Shown here: positions 44,369-52,966 of the stretch, piece by piece
Layout: every line of letters begins with the position of its first letter
Position numbering within the stretch: position 1 is the stretch's first letter
The notes under the pieces: model-generated
Told to the model about the DNA's origin: nothing
The model's database searches: none
Seen by the model: the letters and a program-made list of their open reading frames with translations, nothing else
Assembly: GCA_005116965.1 (NCBI GenBank)
Contig: SWDG01000025.1
Location: forward strand, 16,344 to 80,343
DNA length: 64,000 bases
Source: Nitrospira sp.
GTDB lineage: Bacteria > Nitrospirota > Nitrospiria > Nitrospirales > Nitrospiraceae
Direction: 5' to 3'
Position numbers and translations under genes: made by a program

Positions 44369-45496
44369 CTAATCCAAAAACTCTCGGTTAATCACCGATG
44401 CAACCGTGAACAAGAGAATGAAAACCATGATCGCAATCCAGCTGATGAGGGCAATCGGTCGCTTGAAAATATTCCGCTCGGGATCCTTGTCGATGAACGG
44501 GAGCGCGACAAGCAATACCATGAAGGCAACCGGCAACGCCACCGCCCCCATAAATTGACCGAACTCACCCGCGAACAATTTCAACCGGAGCAGCTGGAAG
44601 TAAAACAGAAAGTACCATTCAGGTTCAGGATGATAGTCCCCTGGGTCTGGCGCAGCCTCGTCTAATAGGACGACCGGTTCCCAAAGAGCCAAGGCGCAGA
44701 TACTGACGAAGACGAACGCCATCCCGACCATGTCTTTCCAAATCTGACGGGGAAAGAAGTAGTCGGTCTTCGCCTTGAGCTCTTCCACTGTACCGGTAAA
44801 GGGTCCAGCGGGAGCGGCCACGCGAAACAGAAAGAGATGGAGTCCGGCGAGGGCCATAAGTGCAGCAGGGAGAACCATCACGTGCAGGACGAAGAATCGG
44901 CTCAATGTCATCTGCCCAGGAGTGGGGCCCCCTTTCAGAAATCGAGCAATAAAATCGCCGATAACGGGGGTCTTATCCAAAATTTCGACACCAACCGTCG
45001 TCGCCCAGAACGCCCGCTGGTCCCAAGGCAAGAGATAGCCTGTAAATCCGAAGGTGATCACCACACCGAATAGGGCCAGCCCGACGATCCAGAGTAACTC
45101 TCGAGGCTTTTTATACGCGCCCCAGAGAAATACCTGCGACATGTGGGCGATCACACAGACCACCATCGCACTGGACCCCCAAAAATGGTAGCCCAGGAGG
45201 AACCAGCCATAATCAACGTCGTGAATAATATATTGCGTACTGGCCCAGGCGTGGTCTGCCGTCGGCACATAATAGAACATCAGCAACGTGCCCGTCAGCG
45301 CCTGCATCGCAAAGATGAACAACAGGATAGAGCCGAACACATAGGCCCAACGAGACCCACCAGGAAGCGGCTCATTGAGCATCTTGGCCTGCATTTCCTT
45401 GAGGCCAACACGTTCGTCTAGGAAAGCGACAAGCCTTTCGATCGCGCTGGGCTGATGATCGGAAATCGTTGCAGGGGATGAATGCTTACTATCCAT
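44369..45496 (-). CDS. cytochrome b of a bc/b6f-type quinol oxidase
   Basis: Full-length cytochrome b in one chain (375 aa from ATG 45496; a TTG at 45511 overlaps the Rieske stop). The four haem-binding histidines are His104, His118, His205 and His220. The second pair is separated by 14 residues, as in b6f, the first by 13. The Qo-site motif PEWY occurs at 292-295. The helix pattern covers both the N-terminal haem part and the C-terminal subunit IV-like part. It oxidises quinol and feeds the Rieske protein encoded upstream. Confidence 0.95.
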   Translation of the reverse strand: MDSKHSSPATISDHQPSAIERLVAFLDERVGLKEMQAKMLNEPLPGGSRWAYVFGSILLFIFAMQALTGTLLMFYYVPTADHAWASTQYIIHDVDYGWFLLGYHFWGSSAMVVCVIAHMSQVFLWGAYKKPRELLWIVGLALFGVVITFGFTGYLLPWDQRAFWATTVGVEILDKTPVIGDFIARFLKGGPTPGQMTLSRFFVLHVMVLPAALMALAGLHLFLFRVAAPAGPFTGTVEELKAKTDYFFPRQIWKDMVGMAFVFVSICALALWEPVVLLDEAAPDPGDYHPEPEWYFLFYFQLLRLKLFAGEFGQFMGAVALPVAFMVLLVALPFIDKDPERNIFKRPIALISWIAIMVFILLFTVASVINREFLD

Positions 45497-45507
45497 ATCG
45501 GCAGCTT

Positions 45508-46443
45508 TCAAATGATCCGAATTTGCGACTTCGTACCGGCCTTGAACTCCATATCGATGACCTCAACCTCTCCCCCTGCAGAAACCCTCACAGGCAATGC
45601 GTCAAGAGCGCGCGGGGCCGGGCCATCGAGCACTTTTCCCGCAGCATCATAAATACTGAGATGGCACGGACAGAGAAAGACTTGTCCAAGCGTTTTATGC
45701 TGTCGCCACTTGAACGCACACCCTAAATGCGGGCACTTGCCGGAGAACGCGAGGTAGGGAACATCTTTCTTGTTGGTCCAGATGGTCTTTCCTTTGGCAT
45801 CACGGAATTCGGCGTCCTTGCCTTGATAGACTTTCCCTAGAAGCTCTGGAGTGGCCTGTAACACCCAGACATTTTTATCGACTTCAGCCTCTGGCATGTA
45901 GGCTTCTTTGACCTTTTTCTTGTACTTAAACTGCACACCAACATCTTCTTGCTTGATCTTGCTGACATTCCCCACTTTCAGCCATTCATTGTCGAAATCG
46001 GCATACATCGGCTTCATGAGAAAGCGGAGAATCGGATAGGCAATGGGAAGACCGATCAAAAACCCAATGACATTGGTAAAATTCATGAAAAACGTGCGGC
46101 GTTTAACACTTTTCTCCAGATCCGGCAGAGGAACCAACACCTCACCCGGGGTCACATGGATATGGTCTTCGAGATGTGAGATCTCCACTTCATGCGTGGT
46201 GACATAGTCATCTCGTTTAAAGGGAGGTAACGCCAAGATCTCCGTTGACGGCGTACGCAACTGCACTAGATCGTCCGTCACAACCTGGACCTGGCCCATG
46301 GCAACTTGTCGCTCACCGCTCCCATTCACCGATACCACGATGTGGCTGATTTCATGGGAAAGGGGATCAAGCACGACTTTCGTGACTTCACCGATGTCGA
46401 GGTCGGTGCACCGGACCTTGGATTTCAGCTTCGGTTGCAGCAT
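45508..46443 (-). CDS. PRC-barrel / Rieske 2Fe-2S fusion protein
   Basis: A two-domain protein. Residues 1-95 read as a PRC-barrel (KVRCTDLDIGEVTKVVLDPLSHEISHIVV). A membrane helix follows at about 120-142 (FTNVIGFLIGLPIAYPI), then the Rieske domain. Cluster ligands are Cys237, His239, Cys258 and His261, with disulfide Cys242-Cys260 (CPHLGC, CPCHLS; the second motif has Leu where Gly is usual). Its ATG overlaps the upstream cytochrome stop by one base and its stop overlaps the next start. The N-terminal PRC domain is unusual for Rieske subunits. Confidence 0.92.
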   Translation of the reverse strand: MLQPKLKSKVRCTDLDIGEVTKVVLDPLSHEISHIVVSVNGSGERQVAMGQVQVVTDDLVQLRTPSTEILALPPFKRDDYVTTHEVEISHLEDHIHVTPGEVLVPLPDLEKSVKRRTFFMNFTNVIGFLIGLPIAYPILRFLMKPMYADFDNEWLKVGNVSKIKQEDVGVQFKYKKKVKEAYMPEAEVDKNVWVLQATPELLGKVYQGKDAEFRDAKGKTIWTNKKDVPYLAFSGKCPHLGCAFKWRQHKTLGQVFLCPCHLSIYDAAGKVLDGPAPRALDALPVRVSAGGEVEVIDMEFKAGTKSQIRII

Positions 46444-47243
46444 TAGTTTTTCTTGATCGGCTTGGGGGTATTCACCGAGGCATTCTTGAACGTCCCTAGC
46501 CAGGCAGCAAGAGCCTGCATTTCTTTGGGGTCCATCAGATCTTTAAACTTGTTGGGCATGATGCCCTTCTGCCATTCCTTCTCATACCCCTCGGCCATAA
46601 AACTCTTGGGGTTCCCAATTTTCTCTTGAATCTCATCGACCGTTAACAACGTGCCGATATTATCCAATTCAGGGCCTCGCTTCTTTCCACCCTCACCCCG
46701 AAGCTTATGACAGTTGTAACATTCTTGCAGTTGCCACTGCTCCTCGCCCACCTTCATGAAATCACCTGCGCTCGCACTGGCTGCGGCAGGGGGTTTCTCC
46801 CCAGCCGGAGGCGTCGACGCGGCCTGACCTCCGCCAATCCCCTTCAGCCGATCCTCAAGCGCTTTGACTTGTGCATCGAGAGCCTTCACCCGAGCAATCA
46901 GTTCATCCGCCTTCCCCTGTGCTGAGTGCTTTCGCTCCTTCTCAAGAAGTTTGTTGATTTTTGCCTTTTCGTCTTCTGGATTAAACTGCGGTAACAACGA
47001 GGGCCCAACTACATAAACGGTAATCAGGAGGACCCAAAACACCACGACGGAAATAAGGGACTTCCCACCACTCATGGCTCCGATCGGCTGCGCGTCAAGC
47101 AGCATGAAGATGATCGCCCCGATCAGTGCGATGACCAAGAACAGCACTTGAAAGTCAGCCGGCACTGCCTGCGATCGCGCGATACCAACCAACACTCCAC
47201 CGACCGCCAATCCAATACCTAGTTTTTTGAATATATTCCCCAT
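46443..47243 (-). CDS. membrane-bound cytochrome c with coiled coil
   Basis: Two or three transmembrane helices (about 8-25, 32-50, 65-82), a coiled coil (about 92-138, EKAKINKLLEKERK...ARVKALDAQVKALEDRL), a Pro/Ala linker and a C-terminal cytochrome c domain with CYNCH near residue 176. The axial Met is in GIMPNKFKD. At 266 aa, it lies directly before the Rieske gene (1-base overlap), so it is the c-type subunit of the bc module. Confidence 0.9.
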   Translation of the reverse strand: MGNIFKKLGIGLAVGGVLVGIARSQAVPADFQVLFLVIALIGAIIFMLLDAQPIGAMSGGKSLISVVVFWVLLITVYVVGPSLLPQFNPEDEKAKINKLLEKERKHSAQGKADELIARVKALDAQVKALEDRLKGIGGGQAASTPPAGEKPPAAASASAGDFMKVGEEQWQLQECYNCHKLRGEGGKKRGPELDNIGTLLTVDEIQEKIGNPKSFMAEGYEKEWQKGIMPNKFKDLMDPKEMQALAAWLGTFKNASVNTPKPIKKN

Positions 47244-47282
47244 GCGAATTCCCGTTGCCTCAGTAAGTGTCTTACACTGTGA

Positions 47283-48995
47283 TTACTTGGCTGCGACGGG
47301 GACTGGACTCCCCTCAGGCTCTCGGGCCCTCGAAACAGAAGGCCGAAGAGCGACCAGCACAGCGAGACTGACGATGGCAATAAAGAAAACGGTGATCGCT
47401 GTAATCCAGCCAGCCGAATAGGAGAGCGTCGGCGTAAATGACTCCGCCGACAAGTCCGACACCAAGCTATAGGCATGGAAATACTTCTTCAGCAACGACC
47501 GCACGGCTCCCATCAAGCCCATGATCCACGTTGAGGTAAACGCCAAGAAAATCAGAACGAACTGCGAGACAAAATCGATTTTCCCCCAGAGGATCGTGCC
47601 TTGCTTGATTGTTCGGTTATACAGGACGAAGTTGACAACCGTCACGAATACCAGCGTCAAAATTGCAGACAGCTTTGCTGGCATCGACGACAAAAAATCC
47701 CACCCTTCAGGCAGTTTCAGCTCATCGGGCATATCGGTTCCCGTCGCCACAAATCCGGCAGGAGTCAGCCACACCGCGTCGCTCGCGAGCATGACGATAA
47801 AGCCGATCTTGATGACAGTCCGCGCAGAGACAGTCATTGGAATGAACCGACCGAACAGAAATGGCGACAGTGCAAGAGGCAGCAGGAACGCCAACGACAT
47901 TGGATCGGGAATCCAATATTTATTCATCACCCACATGGTGACGGGAAGGAGAGCGACGAGAACGATCGGAGCCAGAATGGTCATCCGCACATTTTGGGCT
48001 CCTTCGATTCGTTTGACACTGAGCCAACTGTAATAGTTGATTCCCAAGAACAGAAGCCCGATCATCACTCCCTGCATTTCAAAAAACATGGACAGCTGGT
48101 CGGCCATCATGTACGGGCAAAATGAAAAATCGTAATCGCACATTTCGTAGGCCAGCAAGAGCCCTGTGAACGGCTGCAACAGCGAGCCACCCACTGCAAT
48201 CCAGATGGCAGCAAAACCCATCCAATCATAGTAGGCTCTCTCCTCCTGCGTCTTCGCCGCCATGTACATATAGGCAGCGATCATCCCGGCAATGAACCCA
48301 CCGAACGCTACATTCCCATCGATTCGGTGAAGACTCAGAGGAAACCAACTTTGGTTCGCAATCTTATCCCACAAGGTAGCCGCGGCGATAAAATCCTGGG
48401 GCGAAACCCCCTCGGCTTTCGGCGGGGTATTCATGAACGATGTGGGACCGTTGATCACGAACAAGATCAGCAAACACACGAGATTCAAGACCACGCCCAG
48501 CGCGATATGACGCCCCTTCTTTTCACCTTTCCACACATCCCACGTATAGAGATAGGCATACATGAGGATGGTCTCGGCGATAAACAACGCCGGATATAAA
48601 ATTGCAAACACTACATAAAATTGATTGATGAACGATGTGGTGAACTGCGGATAGGCCGCAAGGAGGACGAAAACAAAGAAGCCGCCGGTCACCGCCGTCA
48701 TACTGAAGAGAATGACCGTGACCTTGGTGATCTCTTTAGCCAAGCGGTCATACCGTGGGTCCTGCTTACGATATCCCAACCATTCCGAAATGACGACAAA
48801 GATTGGCGCACCGAGGATGAACGCGGCGAACAAGATATGGAGCTGAGCGACGATCCATACAGCCGTTCGATTACCGGTGTACGGAAACTCCACCGAAGAC
48901 GCCCCAACTTCCTGAGCGTAGACATTGGTGACAGCTGCCACACACAGCGAGAACAACACCATGAGAGCCAGGAGACCGCTCGACAGTTTTTTCAC
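47283..48995 (-). CDS. cytochrome bd-like oxidase membrane subunit A
   Basis: A 570-residue membrane protein, paralogue of subunit B in the same operon. It shares VWIVAQLHILFAAFILG (His53), ETILMYAYLYTWD and SLHRIDGNVAFGG (His223). The GTG start is preceded by GAGG and opens a signal-like helix ending TNVYAQ. About 14 helices are predicted. No CydB partner is present. It leads the main operon and is followed by the cytochrome c and Rieske genes. Confidence 0.82.
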   Translation of the reverse strand: MKKLSSGLLALMVLFSLCVAAVTNVYAQEVGASSVEFPYTGNRTAVWIVAQLHILFAAFILGAPIFVVISEWLGYRKQDPRYDRLAKEITKVTVILFSMTAVTGGFFVFVLLAAYPQFTTSFINQFYVVFAILYPALFIAETILMYAYLYTWDVWKGEKKGRHIALGVVLNLVCLLILFVINGPTSFMNTPPKAEGVSPQDFIAAATLWDKIANQSWFPLSLHRIDGNVAFGGFIAGMIAAYMYMAAKTQEERAYYDWMGFAAIWIAVGGSLLQPFTGLLLAYEMCDYDFSFCPYMMADQLSMFFEMQGVMIGLLFLGINYYSWLSVKRIEGAQNVRMTILAPIVLVALLPVTMWVMNKYWIPDPMSLAFLLPLALSPFLFGRFIPMTVSARTVIKIGFIVMLASDAVWLTPAGFVATGTDMPDELKLPEGWDFLSSMPAKLSAILTLVFVTVVNFVLYNRTIKQGTILWGKIDFVSQFVLIFLAFTSTWIMGLMGAVRSLLKKYFHAYSLVSDLSAESFTPTLSYSAGWITAITVFFIAIVSLAVLVALRPSVSRAREPEGSPVPVAAK

Positions 48996-49375
48996 GATGC
49001 CTCGCCCCCTACTTTAAGAACATACTCAAGAATATTAGCCCCACTCTTACTATACATAAATATACCCAGCGAGAGCTTCACGTAACAACCTGAGCTTCAG
49101 TGACTATATCGACAAGATACCTAGCACTCTTCAGATGCGACCAAGTACCCTATAGAACATTGAAGGCCAGGCCCCACACAAATTGTCAACAGATATGAAC
49201 TTACTGGCCAACCGAGCATCGCAAATTTCCTAGCCGTTATCTAGGAAATTCCTGAACAATGCACGAAAAACCAGAAGCCCGATTCATCGGCTTAGATGCG
49301 CGATCAAGAAATAGACTTCCGAATGCCGACGACGTGAATACATTCCATCAGCAGCAACCCCTGCGATCCTAGTAC
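48996..49375. promoter_or_regulatory. leader region of the respiratory operon with palindrome
   Basis: About 380 bases upstream of bd-like subunit A. A perfect 10-bp inverted repeat, AATTTCCTAG (49224-49233) and CTAGGAAATT (49241-49250), with a 7-base spacer, could be an operator or the terminator of the preceding cytochrome gene. An AT-rich stretch at 49040-49065 (TATACATAAATATA) may be the promoter. Confidence 0.45.
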
Positions 49376-49864
49376 TCACTTCGCACCAACCTCACTCCAC
49401 TGCTTCTTCTCTTCATTCCAGATCTTTCCGGACAGTGCAAAATTCCGTTCATACAGCACGAGCTTCCATCGGTCCTCTTCGGAAAGCTTGCTCTTCCAAC
49501 CTCGCATCTTGGTATTCGACACCCCCTCTGAAATACGCCAGAACCACACGGAATCTGAATAAAGCTTCATGCGCTCAGGGTTTCTAAAATCCGTGGCACC
49601 CGCCTTTACCGGTTTCCCGTCTTTCCCATGGCAACTGGCACAGTTCACATCGGGATTTTTCTCACCTATGTACAACTTCCTTCCCTCCTCAAGCTTCTGA
49701 GAATCCCCCCACCAATCTGCCGGCATACGCTTATCAGCATATTCAGCAGGAGCTGGAGGTGGCGGCACAATCGGCCCTTCTCCGCCTTGCTCTCCACCAC
49801 AACTCGATAATAGTCCGAGACCGATAACCAACAGAACATGAATCAATCTTATCCTGATATTCAT
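49376..49864 (-). CDS. cytochrome c lipoprotein (monohaem)
   Basis: Signal sequence ending LLSSC, a lipobox, then a Pro-rich linker and a cytochrome c domain with CASCH near residue 76 and Met candidates in NTKMRGWKSKLSE. At 162 aa. It precedes the main operon by about 380 bases and is on the same strand, so it may be the soluble-domain electron carrier of the complex or a separately regulated partner. Confidence 0.88.
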   Translation of the reverse strand: MNIRIRLIHVLLVIGLGLLSSCGGEQGGEGPIVPPPPAPAEYADKRMPADWWGDSQKLEEGRKLYIGEKNPDVNCASCHGKDGKPVKAGATDFRNPERMKLYSDSVWFWRISEGVSNTKMRGWKSKLSEEDRWKLVLYERNFALSGKIWNEEKKQWSEVGAK

Positions 49865-49932
49865 GACGATCTCTCACTCTGTCATTAGGGAAGATCCTCG
49901 CCAAGACGACGCGGCTGAAAAAGTGGCGGACA

Positions 49933-49981
49933 AACAAAAAAACGCTTCCGCCGAGGTATCCCACCTCTAACAAAAGCGTTC
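49933..49981 (-). terminator. terminator after the Cna-B/CarboxypepD-like gene
   Basis: Stem AACGCTT/AAGCGTT (49941-49947, 49974-49980) with an inner GAGGT/ACCTC, followed on the minus strand by TTTTTTTG. Confidence 0.75.
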
Positions 49982-50077
49982 TGACTACAATTTCGTCGGC
50001 AGCTCTGCACTAAGGCCCCGCCACACATAAACCGATTCGGCGAGACACTCTGTAGCCCCCAAGGCCGTCATCGGCGA

Positions 50078-50650
50078 TTATGATTTTCTCTTTCCCTGCG
50101 ACTTCACCCTGCCTCGTTCTCGCTTCCGCTGAGAACGGACCAGCTTCATCCCGATAACACCTCCAGCTACTGCAACCACCGCCCCGCCGCCCCACCAAAT
50201 CCATACAGGAGGCCCACTCACCTCACAACCAGTTCCAAAATTAACGCGGATTTTGCGGTCACTTTCTAAGTCTTTTTGGTCGAATTCAACCTTAAGGTGT
50301 TGCTGCTCCCCTCTCGCCTCTACCAAAAGGGGATCACCAAAATTGTCATTGTGCAGATGAAACATCGCTTTATAGTAGCCATCTCCATCCGTCCGCACAA
50401 CCTGACCGTATGAAATCTTGGTGTCCTTGACAAGAACGTCTGCACTCGACATCCCCTTCCCATCAGGTCCGCATACATACCCCTCGACCATGAAACGATG
50501 GTCCGCTTCATGCGTGGCTAGAGCCACCTGTGAAAACATTACGCTCATTACGAGACAGCAACTCAGGACGGACAGTGCCGCTAAAATTCGACTAGCAAGC
50601 TTCGAACTTGACCGCTGACTCGTCGCTCGCTCTTTTGAAGAAATACTCAC
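50078..50650 (-). CDS. secreted beta-sandwich protein with C-terminal membrane anchor
   Basis: GTG start and a signal sequence (about 20-45). The mature part is a carboxypeptidase-regulatory/Cna-B-like beta domain (FMVEGYVCGPDGKGMSSADVLVKD ... TDGDGYYKAMFHLH), typical of surface or periplasmic proteins. A C-terminal membrane helix (PPVWIWWGGGAVVAVAGGVIGM) with a Lys/Arg-rich tail anchors it. No enzymatic motif. It lies between the respiratory and hopanoid regions. Confidence 0.68.
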   Translation of the reverse strand: MSISSKERATSQRSSSKLASRILAALSVLSCCLVMSVMFSQVALATHEADHRFMVEGYVCGPDGKGMSSADVLVKDTKISYGQVVRTDGDGYYKAMFHLHNDNFGDPLLVEARGEQQHLKVEFDQKDLESDRKIRVNFGTGCEVSGPPVWIWWGGGAVVAVAGGVIGMKLVRSQRKRERGRVKSQGKRKS

Positions 50651-50797
50651 TCGCTATATAACAAGCACACTAGGATTCGGGCAGGCGTTTCTAACACAGC
50701 ACTCCACCTTTGTCAACGAAAAGGGTGGTGATTTCGCTGACACACAAAGGTTTTTCGCAATTTTTATTTTTCAGAATTAGCGGAGTTCGCAGGAGCT

Positions 50798-51190
50798 TCA
50801 GAGATAGCCCTTCGTACGCGTGACCGCCTCAATTTTCGCGGACTCAGTTCGCCGCTCGGACTCTTTTTTTGACACCCAAGTCTCCCATGATTTTCCGTTT
50901 GCCGTGTCTTCCCCGGTGAAGGCAATCGTGGCGATACCAGAGTACGGAATGCGCTGAGCATCGGGACGGTCTGAGGAAAATAACTCTAGATACGAATCAG
51001 TCGCACCGACATGTCGATTATAGATATATCCGGTGACCGATTCGCCAGAACGGAGCGTTAATGTCACATCACCACGATAGTCGAACGCGAGTTCGACAGC
51101 TTCTGTTATTTCCGCAGTAGATCTCGGCGTAAAAAGACGCCCTTCGAGAGAATCGGTCATACTCGCGATATGATTTTTTGTGTCAGTCAT
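50798..51190 (-). CDS. uncharacterised 130-aa protein next to hpnH
   Basis: A soluble protein with a helix (STAEITEAVELAF) followed by a small beta barrel (GDVTLTLRSGESVTGYIYNRH, then PDAQRIPYSGIATIAFTG), a fold like Sm or PRC-type barrels. The tail is Lys/Glu-rich. It follows hpnH by about 130 bases on the same strand; a link to hopanoid metabolism is inferred from position only. Confidence 0.6.
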   Translation of the reverse strand: MTDTKNHIASMTDSLEGRLFTPRSTAEITEAVELAFDYRGDVTLTLRSGESVTGYIYNRHVGATDSYLELFSSDRPDAQRIPYSGIATIAFTGEDTANGKSWETWVSKKESERRTESAKIEAVTRTKGYL

Positions 51191-51319
51191 GGTGAGGTTC
51201 TCGTTCGTGACGTCTATTTTGTGAAGCGCTGTCCACCCTGATGAATTAGGGATAACGCTCGCTCGCCTCGCGGCGAAGCCGAGGGCCTCGCTGAGTCGAA
51301 GCGGGCTTCACAAGCACTG

Positions 51320-52336
51320 CTATCGCGAGGTAGGCGATAATGTCAGCTTGGCCGTCCGAACAAATCCAGAAGCCGTACTAAATGTATCTTCGACTGCGGA
51401 GGCCTCATAGCCACAATGAACCATACAATCGGCGCACTTTTCATTTCGACCAGTTCCGTACTTCTCCCACTCCGTCAACTCCATCAACTCCCGGAAGGTC
51501 GTGGTATACCCCTCTTGGAGTAAATAGCAGGGCTTCTGCCATCCAAACACATTATACGTTGGATTCCCCCAGGGTGTACATTCGTACTGACGGCGCCCCA
51601 TAAGAAAATCTAAAAACAGCGGCGATTGGTTGAACTGCCAACCTGGCTTGGGGCGAGCAAGGATCTTTGAGAAAAGCTCTTGAGTCCGTTCCCGCTTCAA
51701 AAAGTGTTGCTGATCTGGAGCTTTTTGATAACTATACCCTGGAGAGATAGTCATCCCCTCGACGCCGAGGGCCATCATTTCATCAAAAAATGTTCTGACC
51801 CGCTCTGGATTCGCATCGTCAAATAAGGTGGTGTTGGTCGTCACACGATGACCACGCTTGAGCGCCGCCTTGATCGCCTTGACTGCCACCTCATACACCC
51901 CATCGCGACAGACAGCCAAATCATGCTCATCCTTGAGCCCATCCATGTGGATACTGAAGGTCAAGTATTTCGAAGGCTGATATTCGTCCAGCTTCCGCTC
52001 CAAGAGGATGGCGTTCGTGCAGAGATAAATATACTTCTTCCGATCTACCAAGCCCTGTACGATCGTTGCGATTTCAGGATGAATGAGTGGTTCACCCCCA
52101 GGAATACTCACCATGGGCGCTCCGCATTCCTCCGCCGCCGCCCAGCATTGTTCAGGGGTTAACCGCTTGTCGAGGACATGATCAGGATACTGAATCTTCC
52201 CACAACCTGCGCAGGCTAGGTTACACCGAAAGAGCGGTTCAAGCATCAGCACCAAGGGATATCGCTTCACTCCCTTTAACTTCTGGGAGAGCACATACGT
52301 CGCCACTGTATACATTTGGGAAATCGGAACAGCCAT
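51320..52336 (-). CDS. hpnH: adenosyl-hopene transferase HpnH (radical SAM)
   Basis: Adds 5'-deoxyadenosine to hopene (diploptene) as the first step of extended hopanoid synthesis. The radical SAM cluster motif is CNLACAGC near residue 38, with the family opening SQMYTVATYVLSQKLKGVKRYPLVLMLEPLFRC. The GGEP motif for SAM is SIPGGEPLIH, and C-terminal cysteines (CADCMVHCGYE) may hold a further site. ATG 52336 was chosen over the upstream start because GGAG lies six bases before it. At 338 aa it is standard length. Confidence 0.95.
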   Translation of the reverse strand: MAVPISQMYTVATYVLSQKLKGVKRYPLVLMLEPLFRCNLACAGCGKIQYPDHVLDKRLTPEQCWAAAEECGAPMVSIPGGEPLIHPEIATIVQGLVDRKKYIYLCTNAILLERKLDEYQPSKYLTFSIHMDGLKDEHDLAVCRDGVYEVAVKAIKAALKRGHRVTTNTTLFDDANPERVRTFFDEMMALGVEGMTISPGYSYQKAPDQQHFLKRERTQELFSKILARPKPGWQFNQSPLFLDFLMGRRQYECTPWGNPTYNVFGWQKPCYLLQEGYTTTFRELMELTEWEKYGTGRNEKCADCMVHCGYEASAVEDTFSTASGFVRTAKLTLSPTSR

Positions 52337-52766
52337 TCCGTTCTCCTTCACTCGCTCGCGTTGTTGTTCTTACAACCCTGTATATATGAGCAGCTACGAG
52401 TCGTAGCCGCACTTTGGAAGCACATCAATGGTCGCGATTGTAACATCTCACCGAAGACGCGTCAATTTCTAGGGCTTCCACGCATAACACAGTCGATGGG
52501 AACAATCCCATCACTCCACCTGCAGATCAGCTCCAAACGTAAGCGCGATCTTGGTGAATCTTTGGAAACTGTATCCCGTGACGAGGAGAAGGACCTTTGA
52601 TGTAATCTGGATCCTCGTGCCCACGCGTTGGAGAATGCCTCCATTTGCAGCTCCCCTTAACCAAGGATCTAAATGATACGCCAATGAGAACACCGGAGAC
52701 GCTTTCCCGCTAGCGACCATGACGAATAGAGCTATGAAGAGCCAGTAGGTCCGCAGAAGGTTGGTA
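52337..52766. other. intergenic region between hpnH and tRNA-Cys
   Basis: Only short overlapping frames. No gene is supported. Confidence 0.35.
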
Positions 52767-52841
52767 TGGAGGCGCCGAGCGGGTTCGAACCGCTGCATCG
52801 CAGTTTTGCAGACTGCTCCCTTACCACTTGGGTACGGCGCC
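52767..52841 (-). tRNA. tRNA-Cys (anticodon GCA)
   Basis: Reverse strand. The acceptor GGCGCCG/CGGCGCC is followed by T and an encoded CCA. The anticodon stem GCAGT/ACTGC with loop CTGCAAA gives GCA. Confidence 0.96.
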
Positions 52842-52966
52842 TCAGAGGTCGGCATTATAGTCGCTTCGTTTTCTAGAACACAACACGCGCTCACCCAATT
52901 TTCAGTCAAAAAGATAACTTTGCTGAACATCGGAACCAGCGCTTAACAAAACTCTGCCATGCGGTC

